This document shows, in pieces, positions 35,213-44,429 of a stretch of 64,000 bases of DNA (position 1 is its first letter; every line of letters begins with the position of its first letter). The DNA is from Chryseobacterium foetidum. Lineage in GTDB: Bacteria; Bacteroidota; Bacteroidia; Flavobacteriales; Weeksellaceae. The stretch spans positions 3,596,001-3,660,000 of the forward strand of contig NZ_JAMXIA010000001.1 of assembly GCF_025457425.1 (NCBI RefSeq), read 5' to 3'. The notes below the pieces were generated by a model that did not search any database, was not told where the DNA came from, and was given only the letters and a program-made list of their open reading frames with translations. The position numbers and the translations under genes are program-made.

Positions 35213-36337
35213 ATGAACGAATCCAGAAAATCCGCAGAAGAATTTTTACATCTTATCAATAAATCAAAAAGAGGAAAACTTAAGATTTATATCGGGATGA
35301 GCGCAGGCGTGGGCAAAACTTTCAGAATGCTGCAGGAAGCTCACGTACTTCTTCAAAACGGAATCGATTTAAAAATTGGTTACATAGAAACACACCAGAG
35401 AAAAGAAACCCATCGTTTGCTGGAAGGTTTACCTGTTATTCCAAGACGAAAATTATTTTACAAAGGAAAAGAACTGGAAGAGCTGGATGTTCCCGCCATT
35501 TTGATGCTCCGTCCTGAAATTGTGATTGTGGATGAACTGGCTCACACCAACATTGAAGGAAGCAAAAATAAAAAACGATGGCAGGATGTGATGGATATTT
35601 TAGACGCCGGGATCAATGTAATCAGCGCTGTAAACATCCAGCATATAGAAAGTTTGAACGAAGAAGTAAAGGCCGTGACCGGTGTGGAAGTAGCAGAGAG
35701 AATTCCGGATACGGTACTTGCCGCTGCTGATGAAGTTGTGAATATTGACCTTACCGCAGACGAACTGATTGCCAGATTAAAGGAAGGAAAAATTTACGAC
35801 CAAAGCAAAATTCCTTCGGCACTGAATAATTTCTTTAAAAATGAAAATATTCTTCAGCTTCGTGAGCTGGCTTTAAAAGAGGTGGCTTCGCAGGTGACCA
35901 GAAAAGTTGAAACAGAAGTCATCACCGGAAAGACATTAAAGAAAGAAAGATTTCTGGCGTGCATCAGCTCCAATGAAAAAACAGCAAAAAATGTCATCCG
36001 GAAAACGGCAAGACTGGCAAATTATTACAACAGTCAGTGGTTTCTGCTGTATGTTCAGATTCCGAAAGAGTCGGCGGACAGGATTAATTTGAGCAAACAG
36101 AGACATTTAATTAATAATTTTAAACTGGCTACAGAACTCGGCGCAGAAATCATCAAGGTGGAAAGCAAAAACATAGCCCTATCAATAATGGAACAGTGTG
36201 ATGAACGAAGCATCACAACGGTATGCATCGGAAAACCACATCTGGATATCTGGAGAATTATTTTGGCAACCGATACCTTTAATTCATTATTAAAAAGGCT
36301 GTCAAAACAGAATGTAGATTTAGTAATTTTGTCGTAA
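35213..36337 (+). CDS. kdpD: KdpD sensory module (KdpD domain plus USP domain, no kinase)
   Basis: 374 residues. The N-terminal ~210 residues are the KdpD domain, with Walker A in YIGMSAGVGKTFRML near residue 30 and the Walker B-like VIVDELAHTN. A universal-stress-protein domain follows (about 245-374), ending VDLVILS. The transmembrane and histidine kinase parts of full-length KdpD (about 900 residues) are absent, so this is a split version. The stop overlaps the next gene start (TAATG at 36336-36339), and that gene encodes a membrane histidine kinase, so the two are likely to function together. Confidence 0.92.
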   Translation: MNESRKSAEEFLHLINKSKRGKLKIYIGMSAGVGKTFRMLQEAHVLLQNGIDLKIGYIETHQRKETHRLLEGLPVIPRRKLFYKGKELEELDVPAILMLRPEIVIVDELAHTNIEGSKNKKRWQDVMDILDAGINVISAVNIQHIESLNEEVKAVTGVEVAERIPDTVLAAADEVVNIDLTADELIARLKEGKIYDQSKIPSALNNFFKNENILQLRELALKEVASQVTRKVETEVITGKTLKKERFLACISSNEKTAKNVIRKTARLANYYNSQWFLLYVQIPKESADRINLSKQRHLINNFKLATELGAEIIKVESKNIALSIMEQCDERSITTVCIGKPHLDIWRIILATDTFNSLLKRLSKQNVDLVILS

Positions 36338-38064
36338 TGAAAATAAAAACAAAACTGAATGCAGGCGTTGGTCTGCTGTTTTTTATGATAATTGTGCTGT
36401 CCACTTTGGGTGGGTGGTTTATTTATCAGCTGAAAAAAGATACGCAGAATATTCTTGTGGCCAATTACAACACGCTGCAATATTCCCGAAATATGCTTTT
36501 GTCGCTGGAAGAAATCGGGAAGGAGCCGTTTGCGCTGTCAGAATTTCAGAAAAATCTCAATCTTCAGCGGCAGAATATTACTGAAGATGGCGAGAAAGAA
36601 GCGACGCAAAATATTCATGAACATTTTTCAGAATTAAAAAATAATCAGGGCAATTTAAACTTACATTCAGCCATCCGGAAAGATATTGCCGAACTGATGC
36701 AGCTGAATATGAATGCCATCCAGATCAAAAGTGGCATTGCCAACACCACGGCACAAAATGCGATTGCAGTGATTTCCATCGTCGGAACTCTCTGTTTTTT
36801 GATTGCTTTTATTTTAATGGTGAATCTGCCTTCCAATATTTCCAATCCTATTCGGGAGCTGACTTCGAGTATTCATCAGATTGCCAACCAGAATTACAGA
36901 GAACGGGTTCATTTTGAAAGCAACAGTGAGTTTGGTGAATTGGCGAGATCTTTTAATACGATGGCAGAAAAACTTCAGGAATACTCTGAAAGCCGGATTG
37001 ATAAAATTTTAAAAGGAAAAAAGCGCATTGAAACGCTGATTGACAATATGCATGACGCTGTAATCGGGATCGACGAGAGTAAGAAAGTTCTTTTTGTAAA
37101 TGATGAAGCACTAAAAATTTCAGGTCTGAAAAAAGATAATTTTGTAGGAAAACTGATTCAGGATGTAGCGGTGAGCAATGATTTGATCAGAGATTTAATT
37201 AAAGAGATTATTGATGTCAATCATCCTAAAAATGAGTCTGAAACCTTAAAAATTTTTGTAGAAGGAAAAGAAAATTACTTTGAAAAGGAAATTTTAGACA
37301 TCAATGTAATTCCCACAGGAGAACACGAAAGCCGTTTTATCGGTCAGGTGATTATGCTCAGAAACATTACGCCATTCAAAGAGCTGGATTTGGCTAAAAC
37401 ACAGTTCATCGGAACCGTTTCACATGAGTTTAAAACGCCTATTTCTTCGATTCAAATGGGTCTTCAGCTATTGGAAAATGAGAAAGTAGGAAAATTAAAT
37501 ACCGAACAGATGAAACTCCTGAAAGGTATTGATGAAGACACGGTAAGATTGCTGAAAATTACACGGGAATTACTGAATCTGGCGCAGCGCGAATCCGGAA
37601 TGATGCAGCTCAACGTTTATCCGTTTTACGTGAGTACAGTTGTTCAGGAAGTGGTTAAGACCAATCAGTCTGCTGCTGCTGAAAAAAATATCCGTTTTAA
37701 AACTTACATTGATCCTCAGTTGGAAAAAATAAATGCGGACGAAGAAAAAATTGTCTGGGTGTTAAACAATTTTGTTTCCAATGGAATCCGTTATTCTCCT
37801 GAAAATTCTGAGATAGAAATTTCAATTGATAAGTCGGGAAACAATTCAGTTAAATTTTCAGTTGCAGATCAGGGTGCAGGAATTGAGCCCCAATATTTAA
37901 ATCAGATATTTACCAGATATTTTCGCATTCCGGGAACCAAAGCTGAAGGCAACGGATTGGGATTAAGCATCTGCAAAGATTTTGTGGAAGCACACGGAGG
38001 AAGAATATCTGTAGAAAGTAAAACGGGACAGGGAAGTGTTTTCAGTTTTGTACTGTCTTCGTAA
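36337..38064 (+). CDS. Membrane sensor histidine kinase (HAMP-PAS-HisKA) of the kdp locus
   Basis: 575 residues. Two membrane helices (about 9-30 and 147-168) flank a periplasmic domain of four-helix type. A HAMP domain follows (SNPIRELTSSIHQI), then a PAS domain (about 225-345), HisKA with the phospho-acceptor in FIGTVSHEFKTPISS near residue 367, and an HATPase with NNFVSNGIRYSPE, DQGAGIEP and GNGLGLSICKDF. The architecture is PhoR/WalK-like. It is translationally coupled to the KdpD module and probably phosphorylates the NtrC-type regulator at 26943. Convergent with the GH2 gene. Confidence 0.93.
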   Translation: MKIKTKLNAGVGLLFFMIIVLSTLGGWFIYQLKKDTQNILVANYNTLQYSRNMLLSLEEIGKEPFALSEFQKNLNLQRQNITEDGEKEATQNIHEHFSELKNNQGNLNLHSAIRKDIAELMQLNMNAIQIKSGIANTTAQNAIAVISIVGTLCFLIAFILMVNLPSNISNPIRELTSSIHQIANQNYRERVHFESNSEFGELARSFNTMAEKLQEYSESRIDKILKGKKRIETLIDNMHDAVIGIDESKKVLFVNDEALKISGLKKDNFVGKLIQDVAVSNDLIRDLIKEIIDVNHPKNESETLKIFVEGKENYFEKEILDINVIPTGEHESRFIGQVIMLRNITPFKELDLAKTQFIGTVSHEFKTPISSIQMGLQLLENEKVGKLNTEQMKLLKGIDEDTVRLLKITRELLNLAQRESGMMQLNVYPFYVSTVVQEVVKTNQSAAAEKNIRFKTYIDPQLEKINADEEKIVWVLNNFVSNGIRYSPENSEIEISIDKSGNNSVKFSVADQGAGIEPQYLNQIFTRYFRIPGTKAEGNGLGLSICKDFVEAHGGRISVESKTGQGSVFSFVLSS

Positions 38065-38142
38065 TTTGAGATTATACCACATTTTTATATAATTTATTTA
38101 TTTATAGGTGTTTAATAAAATGAATTTGAACTTTACGAGTGA

Positions 38143-41100
38143 TTATAATTCTTCATAGAACTCAACTTCCACTATGCGTAAATCATTATTTTTGTCCTTC
38201 GATGAAATACTTTCCGCATCTTTTTGCTTTTTTCCTGTTACTTCCACAATGTCATTATAAGCATCTTTGGTCGTGGTTTGTCCTTCCAGCTGAATTTTCA
38301 CAAATCTGCCCTTAACAGGTTTTATTGGAATGGAAATATATCCTAAACTTTTTTCTGTATTTCCGGAATACACTTCCTGATCATCTACTAGGATTTTTAT
38401 GGGATAACTGCGAGATCTCCAGCCGGCTGGTTTTAATTCTACTTTATTAATTACGGCATCTTTTTCCAATTCATACGTAATCCAGCCTGTTGCTAAATTT
38501 CCATCATTTTTCCATTCAGATAACTCGTTGTCATCATAGCTAAATTTAACCTCATTTTGATTAACCGAAGAATATGCTCTCACAATTTTTACAGCTTTTC
38601 TCTTAACAGTAAACGAATTACCCTTCGGTGTTTGTCCTCTCTCAAGATTTGATGGTAAATGATGGCCTGAAATGTAATCTGAAACATCTTTGTTATCAAC
38701 TGAAACCGTATTGAACTCAATTGATTTTGAAGCTAAACCTTCTGCTGAAGCAGTAAGCGTTATTTTTCCGCCTCTGTTGGTTGAGCGTAATAAAATTCTA
38801 TTGACGCCACTTTCTACGGGTAAAACTTTAGATAAAATATAATTGTCTTTTCCCTGGGCTATTCCGCCACGCCATTCAGCAGGACCTTTTAGGTCGAAAG
38901 AAATTTCATTATTCGCCAACGGACAACGGTTTCCCTGAGCATCCACAACTTCAATCTCAACCAATGCTAAGTCTGCACCATCAGCCTTAAAACCATCTGG
39001 CGAATGCATTTCTTTTAAACGGATTGAAACGGGTTTTCCTGCAGTTTTAATTTCAGCTTTGCTTAAAAGTTTTCCTTCCGAATTATAACTCACAGCAGAA
39101 ATTTCACCTTCTTCCCACTGAATATTTTTAAAACTAAAAAGGAAAGCACTGCTTCGTTCACCGAAACCTTTGGATTTACCATTAATAAATAATTCCACTT
39201 TTTCACCATTTGAAACCACAAAAACATCTTTTGTAATTTCTGGAGTGTAATTCCAATGTCCGATAATGTACGTTCGGTATTTTTCTATATCAACCCAGCC
39301 GTCCCACATCACCTGATGAGCAAAAAAGGCATCTTTCGGAATACGCATCGCATCTACTTCACCGCTTCTTCTATAATTTTCCGCCCCTCTGAAATGCGTG
39401 TTTGAATCTGAAAATATAATATTTACACCACCTGAACTGACCCGCGTTCCCGTTCCCGGTCGCACCCTGTAATAATCATACCAGGCATTGATATCAGCAA
39501 TTGCAAATGAATCCTGATTTTGATTGTAAGCTTTCGTATCCGTTTTTTTTGAGACGGTATTGGTCACAGTGGATCGGTATTCATTGGATCCGTCTCCGTT
39601 TTTATGGAAAGGATAGGAATATTCATCCCAATATTTACGCAAAGCCTCATCTCTACAGTATTCTGTCGCCCACATAGGAATATTGGCACTTTTATTAATG
39701 TACAGCATTTCGCCTCCATATTCTGCTATTTTACTGTCCAGCATTTCCCTTGAACCTATGGCACGCCCTCCGTGAGGATCGTATTGATCACGGATTGCTT
39801 TCATTTCTGCCATGTGTTCCTCCGAAATCGATTCATTTCCGGATTCATAAAACAAAATACTCGGATTATTTCTGTTATAAATGATCGCATCCCTCATCAA
39901 TTCTGCACGCTGTTCCCAACGTCGGCCAACAACATCTTTTTCTGCATCACCAGCCGGCATTGCCTGAATAAGACCGACACGGTCACAGCTTTCAACATCC
40001 TGTTTCCACGGAGTTACGTGCATCCATCTCACAAGATTGGCATTGCTGTCCACCATTAATTTATTTGAATAATCGCTCAACCATGCAGGAACACTCATTC
40101 CAACTGCAGGCCACTCGTTGCTGGTGCGTTGTGCATAACCTTTTAATTGAATGACACGGTCATTCAGCCAAACCATTCCTTCATCAAAACGGGTTTTTCT
40201 AAATCCGGTGCGTGTATTGACAACGTCCAAGGCTTTATCATCGACAAATAAAGTAGTTTTTACATGATAAAGATAGCCGTAACCCCAGCTCCAGAAATTT
40301 AAATTTTCAACCTGATTTTCTGCTGAAACTGTTGCCGTTTGTCCTGCGGGAATCAAAGTGTTTTTTCCGCTAAATGTTTTGACTGTTTTCCCATCAAGAT
40401 CTTTGATTTCTACTTCGTATCTCACATTTTTATCGAAAGAATATTCGTTACGAACCTGCGATTCTGCGTGAATGAGAGCCGATTTTTTTGAAATATTAAT
40501 CTGGTCAGCGTAGATATAAGTTCCAGTTGTACCTAAATTGCTGTAGAGTGGAAGCGTCTGATAAATTTTGTCTTTGATGTGCAGATAAACATTTTTCGGA
40601 ATACCACCATAGTTGGCATTGAAGTTTTTATCATTCCATTGAAATTTTGATTGGGATGTGCTCTCTTTATAATCCCAGGAATTATCGATGCGTACTGCTA
40701 TAAAGTTTTCTTTACCATTTTTGTTGAGGTAATCTGTAATGTCAAAACCAACTGCCATTACACCGTTTTCGTGCTTTCCAATTGACTTTCCGTTGACGAA
40801 AAATTCGCCTCCAAAGCGGATACCTTCAAATTCTAAAAACACTTTTTTACCGTTTGCCTTTTTTGGAAGACGAAAATGCTTACGATACCAGATAATCGAA
40901 GTGCTAAGGCTGTCAATAGGAACTCTGAAAGCTTCATCTTCATTAAAAGCTCTGGGTAACGTGATTTTCTTCCAATCAGAATCTTTAAAATTTTTCTTCG
41001 ACCCCTCCGGAAAATCTCCAACAGCTAATAACCAGCCGTTGTTGAAATTGTATTTTTCCTGAGTTTTAGATTGTGAAAAAACATACAACTGACCACAGAT

Positions 41101-41145
41101 GACTAAAAATAATAAGGTGAAAATATTTTTTAAGTATGCACTCAT
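38143..41145 (-). CDS. Glycoside hydrolase family 2 protein (beta-glucuronidase or beta-galactosidase type)
   Basis: 1000 residues with a Sec signal peptide (about 1-25). Order: sugar-binding jelly-roll (about 30-190), immunoglobulin-like sandwich, TIM barrel (about 320-620), then Ig-like/DUF4982-type domains and a C-terminal discoidin-like carbohydrate-binding region (about 860-960). The acid/base Glu lies in YESGNES near residue 435 and the nucleophile in MWATEYCRDE near 493. GH2 enzymes release terminal beta-linked sugars. The adjacent uxuA, mannonate oxidoreductase and LacI regulator suggest glucuronide substrates, but substrate class is inferred from neighbours. It is exported, so hydrolysis should be periplasmic or at the surface. 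Confidence 0.85.
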   Translation of the reverse strand: MSAYLKNIFTLLFLVICGQLYVFSQSKTQEKYNFNNGWLLAVGDFPEGSKKNFKDSDWKKITLPRAFNEDEAFRVPIDSLSTSIIWYRKHFRLPKKANGKKVFLEFEGIRFGGEFFVNGKSIGKHENGVMAVGFDITDYLNKNGKENFIAVRIDNSWDYKESTSQSKFQWNDKNFNANYGGIPKNVYLHIKDKIYQTLPLYSNLGTTGTYIYADQINISKKSALIHAESQVRNEYSFDKNVRYEVEIKDLDGKTVKTFSGKNTLIPAGQTATVSAENQVENLNFWSWGYGYLYHVKTTLFVDDKALDVVNTRTGFRKTRFDEGMVWLNDRVIQLKGYAQRTSNEWPAVGMSVPAWLSDYSNKLMVDSNANLVRWMHVTPWKQDVESCDRVGLIQAMPAGDAEKDVVGRRWEQRAELMRDAIIYNRNNPSILFYESGNESISEEHMAEMKAIRDQYDPHGGRAIGSREMLDSKIAEYGGEMLYINKSANIPMWATEYCRDEALRKYWDEYSYPFHKNGDGSNEYRSTVTNTVSKKTDTKAYNQNQDSFAIADINAWYDYYRVRPGTGTRVSSGGVNIIFSDSNTHFRGAENYRRSGEVDAMRIPKDAFFAHQVMWDGWVDIEKYRTYIIGHWNYTPEITKDVFVVSNGEKVELFINGKSKGFGERSSAFLFSFKNIQWEEGEISAVSYNSEGKLLSKAEIKTAGKPVSIRLKEMHSPDGFKADGADLALVEIEVVDAQGNRCPLANNEISFDLKGPAEWRGGIAQGKDNYILSKVLPVESGVNRILLRSTNRGGKITLTASAEGLASKSIEFNTVSVDNKDVSDYISGHHLPSNLERGQTPKGNSFTVKRKAVKIVRAYSSVNQNEVKFSYDDNELSEWKNDGNLATGWITYELEKDAVINKVELKPAGWRSRSYPIKILVDDQEVYSGNTEKSLGYISIPIKPVKGRFVKIQLEGQTTTKDAYNDIVEVTGKKQKDAESISSKDKNNDLRIVEVEFYEEL

Positions 41146-41352
41146 TTTATGGTGTATTTTTTTGTTCAGATGAACGTCTTGATTTTTTTTGAAGGTTGCT
41201 TATTGTTCATTTTATTTAGAGCTTCATCCACTAAACTACAGTTAATTAGATGCTCAACTGTCTTGTAGTGTAGGGCATCAATTCCTTTCTGAAAATTTAT
41301 TATTGCAGTACATTCATTAATTTAAATATCTTTGAAATCATAACTTTTATCA

Positions 41353-42387
41353 TTGGAGAAAAAAATTACCATCAAGCAGATTGCCACCGATCTTGATCTT
41401 TCGGTTTCTACAGTTTCCAAAGCTTTAAACGACAGCTATGAAATCAGCGAATCGACTAAAAGCAGGGTTTTGAGCTATGCTTCCGCAAATAATTATTCTC
41501 CCAATCAGGCTGCACAAAATTTAAAAACCGGACGAACAAATACAATCGGCATTGTGGTTTGTGCAATCAATAATGTAATTATTTCACAGATTTTAGACGG
41601 AATTTATTCTGCATCGGCAAAATCTGGCTTTGATGTTATCATTATGCAGAGTAATGAAAATATCGATGAAGAAAAACGCTGCCTTTTAGCCTTGCTCAAT
41701 AAAGGTGTTGACGGCATTCTTTTGGCTCCCGTAAGCGAGAATTCTAATACTGATTTTCTCATAGAAATTAATAAAAATGTTTGTCCCATAGTTTTGTTTG
41801 ACCGATTTAATCACCACATTGAAACCATTAAAGTCGGCAGTAATGAATATGAAGGAATTTTAAATGCTGTTACTCATCTTAAAGATATTGGCAGACAAAA
41901 TATTCTCTTTATTACCGGAAACCAATTCGGAGAAGAAAATCTTCGCATCAAAATTTTTAAAGAAGTTCTTAAAGAAATCAATATCACTTTCAGAGAAGAA
42001 TTGATGCTCCGTTGTGATCTCGCCAATCATCATATACTGGATCAACAAATTGCCACAAAAATTGAAGAACTTCAATTTTCCGGTCAACAACCTGACGCCA
42101 TTTTCGGGGCTACCGATTTTATCACTATTCGTTCTCTTGGAATATTAAAAAAGTTAAACATCCGGGTTCCTGAAGATATCGCTGTGATAGGTTTTTCCAA
42201 CTTTGATATGGTTTACTCTCTCAATCCGCCATTATCTGCCATCAGACAACCTGCGAAAGAAATTGGTCATATCGCATTTCTGAAATTAATTGAATTTTTA
42301 AATTGCGATATTTCACAGCGTTCAAAACTGATTCAAAACTATTATTTAGATACAAAAATTGATTTCAGAGAATCTACAGGCTTATAA
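41353..42387 (+). CDS. LacI-family transcriptional regulator (UxuR-like)
   Basis: 344 residues. The start is TTG at 41353: an in-frame stop at 41341 excludes anything further upstream, and MEKKITIKQIATDLDLSVSTVSKAL is a complete LacI HTH. The hinge helix follows (NYSPNQAAQNLKTGRTNTIGIVV), then a periplasmic-binding-protein-like effector domain. It lies between the GH2 gene and uxuA, divergent from GH2, so it probably represses or activates this glucuronate locus in response to a uronate intermediate. Its last codons overlap the end of uxuA (convergent, 6 bp). Confidence 0.88.
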   Translation: MEKKITIKQIATDLDLSVSTVSKALNDSYEISESTKSRVLSYASANNYSPNQAAQNLKTGRTNTIGIVVCAINNVIISQILDGIYSASAKSGFDVIIMQSNENIDEEKRCLLALLNKGVDGILLAPVSENSNTDFLIEINKNVCPIVLFDRFNHHIETIKVGSNEYEGILNAVTHLKDIGRQNILFITGNQFGEENLRIKIFKEVLKEINITFREELMLRCDLANHHILDQQIATKIEELQFSGQQPDAIFGATDFITIRSLGILKKLNIRVPEDIAVIGFSNFDMVYSLNPPLSAIRQPAKEIGHIAFLKLIEFLNCDISQRSKLIQNYYLDTKIDFRESTGL

Positions 42388-43545
42388 ACTTTTTAAAATC
42401 CCCAGTTCCAAACCTCTTAATTCGGCAAGTCCTCTTAATCTGCCGATTGCAGAATATCCGGGTAATGTTTTTTTATTTACATCATCCAGCATCTGATGCC
42501 CGTGATCCGGTCTGAACGGAATTGGTTTCTCTCTATTTTGATTTTCAATAACAATCGCTTTCATAATTTCATACATGTCAACGTCTCCATCGAGATGATC
42601 GGCTTCGTAGAAATTTCTGTTTTTATCTTTTTTTACATTTCGCAAATGAATAAAATTGGTTCTGTCTTTTACTTTATTAAAGATGTTTAAAATCTCTTCA
42701 TGATTTCCCGCTCCCAAAGAACCTGTACAAAAACAGACTCCGTTGAAAGGTTGGTCAACTGCATTCAGGATAAATTCAAAATCTTTTTCATTACTTACAA
42801 TTCTCGGCAAACCCAAAATAGGGAAGGGAGGATCGTCGGGATGAATGGTCATTTTGATATGGTTTTCTTCACAAACATCAGCGATTGATTTAAGAAAATA
42901 CTTAAGATTCTCACGAAGTCCATCTTCACCTAATTTTTTATAAGTGTCAATACTTTCTTTAAGATTTTCCAATGAAATATTTTCCTCTCCCGGAATTCCC
43001 AAAAGGATATTTTCTGCAAGCGTTTTCTTATCATCTTCTGTAATATTCGCTATTTTAACTTCAACTTCATTTAAAATCGATTCTGAATAATCCTCAGCAA
43101 CATTATTTCGTTTCAGAATATGAATGTCAAACAGTGCCAGATCAACCCAGTTGAAGGATAATGCTTTCGAACCGTCTTTCATTTCCAGATCCAGCTGCGT
43201 TCTCGTCCAGTCCAAAACAGGCATAAAATTATAGCAAACGGTAAAAATTCCGCAGTCACTCAAGTTTTTTAGAGTCTGTCTGTAATTTTTGATATAAATT
43301 TCGGCATTTTCTGAACCTGTTTTTATATCTTCATGTACTGGAACACTTTCTACAACAGACCATACCAATCCGGCATCAGAAATGATTTTTTTCCTTTTAC
43401 TAATCTCGTCAACTGTCCAGATTTCCCCGTGTGGAATATGATGCAGAGCTGTTACAATGCCAGTCGCTCCCGCCTGTTTTGCATGCTGAAGTGACACAGG
43501 ATCTTCAGGACCGTACCATCTCCAGGTTTGTTCTAAATTTTTCAT
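42382..43545 (-). CDS. uxuA: Mannonate dehydratase UxuA
   Basis: 387 residues from ATG 43545; the longer open frame to 43608 is not supported, because MKNLEQTWRWYGPEDPVSL is the family start. UxuA converts D-mannonate to 2-keto-3-deoxygluconate in glucuronate catabolism. Hallmarks are GIVTALHHIPHGEIW, MTIHPDDPPFPILGLPRIV and the C-terminal FRPDHGHQMLDD (metal-binding His/Asp residues). The length matches the family. It follows the SDR gene by 10 bp, so the two are co-transcribed. uxaC and the KDG kinase/aldolase genes are not in the window. Confidence 0.96.
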   Translation of the reverse strand: MKNLEQTWRWYGPEDPVSLQHAKQAGATGIVTALHHIPHGEIWTVDEISKRKKIISDAGLVWSVVESVPVHEDIKTGSENAEIYIKNYRQTLKNLSDCGIFTVCYNFMPVLDWTRTQLDLEMKDGSKALSFNWVDLALFDIHILKRNNVAEDYSESILNEVEVKIANITEDDKKTLAENILLGIPGEENISLENLKESIDTYKKLGEDGLRENLKYFLKSIADVCEENHIKMTIHPDDPPFPILGLPRIVSNEKDFEFILNAVDQPFNGVCFCTGSLGAGNHEEILNIFNKVKDRTNFIHLRNVKKDKNRNFYEADHLDGDVDMYEIMKAIVIENQNREKPIPFRPDHGHQMLDDVNKKTLPGYSAIGRLRGLAELRGLELGILKSL

Positions 43546-43555
43546 TGATATTATT

Positions 43556-44377
43556 TTAAACTCCCGACCATGCACTGAAACCACCATCAACAACGATCGT
43601 TTCTCCATTTATAAATCCTGATGCATCACTTAACAAGTAAACCAATGCTCCCTGTAATTCCTCAGGATTTCCAAGTCTTGAAAACGGAGTATTATTGATG
43701 AATTTCTGTGTTCTTGGTGTATAATTATTTTCCGCATCCAGAAGCAATCTTTCATTTTGTTTGGTCAGAAAAACGCCTGGAGCAATTGCATTTACACGAA
43801 TTTTATCACCATATCTTAAGGGAAGTTCGGTAGCCATCCACTTGGTGTAAGCTTCAATACCGCTTTTGGCAACTGCATATCCCATTACCTGCGTCAAGGT
43901 ACGGTCAGCAGCAATCGAAGAAATATTGACGATGCTTCCGTATTTATTTTCTGACATTACTCTTCCAAAAATCTGCGTAGGAATCATCGTTCCATAAAGA
44001 TTTAATTCAATGGCCTCTTTAGTATGCTCAAATTCTGCAGAAAACAAATCCTGATGAGGCTGAATGGTCGCCCCAGAAACATTACCTCCCGCAGCATTCA
44101 CCAAACCGTCGATAGTTCCGAAGGTACTCAGGATTTGATCTTTGGCAGCCAGCATTTCTTCTTTTGAAAGAACATCTGCAATAATGACCAAAGCTTCAGA
44201 ACCAAGTTTGTGAACCATGTTCTTTCTTTGTGCAGCGGCTTCTTCATTTCTTCCGATAATTACCACTTTTCCACCTGCTTCTGCAATCGCTTTTACAAAT
44301 GATTCTCCCAAAATGCCAGTTGCTCCAGTAACGACTATAATTTTATTCTTTAAAGAAAATTTGTCTAATATGCTCAT
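43556..44377 (-). CDS. SDR-family D-mannonate oxidoreductase (fructuronate reductase)
   Basis: 273 residues from ATG 44377 (MSILDKFSL). Classical short-chain dehydrogenase: nucleotide motif VTGATGILG near residue 16, NAAG in the middle, catalytic Ser in VNISS and YAVAKSG (Tyr-x3-Lys), and a C-terminal DASGFINGETIVVDGG. Its place directly upstream of uxuA (10-bp gap) indicates the SDR-type enzyme that reduces fructuronate to mannonate, replacing the unrelated UxuB of enterics. The IS element starts only ~52 bp upstream of its start codon. Confidence 0.85.
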   Translation of the reverse strand: MSILDKFSLKNKIIVVTGATGILGESFVKAIAEAGGKVVIIGRNEEAAAQRKNMVHKLGSEALVIIADVLSKEEMLAAKDQILSTFGTIDGLVNAAGGNVSGATIQPHQDLFSAEFEHTKEAIELNLYGTMIPTQIFGRVMSENKYGSIVNISSIAADRTLTQVMGYAVAKSGIEAYTKWMATELPLRYGDKIRVNAIAPGVFLTKQNERLLLDAENNYTPRTQKFINNTPFSRLGNPEELQGALVYLLSDASGFINGETIVVDGGFSAWSGV

Positions 44378-44429
44378 TCCAATGATATTATGATGTAATA
44401 TTAGAGACAATTTTTTTCAATTTAAAATT

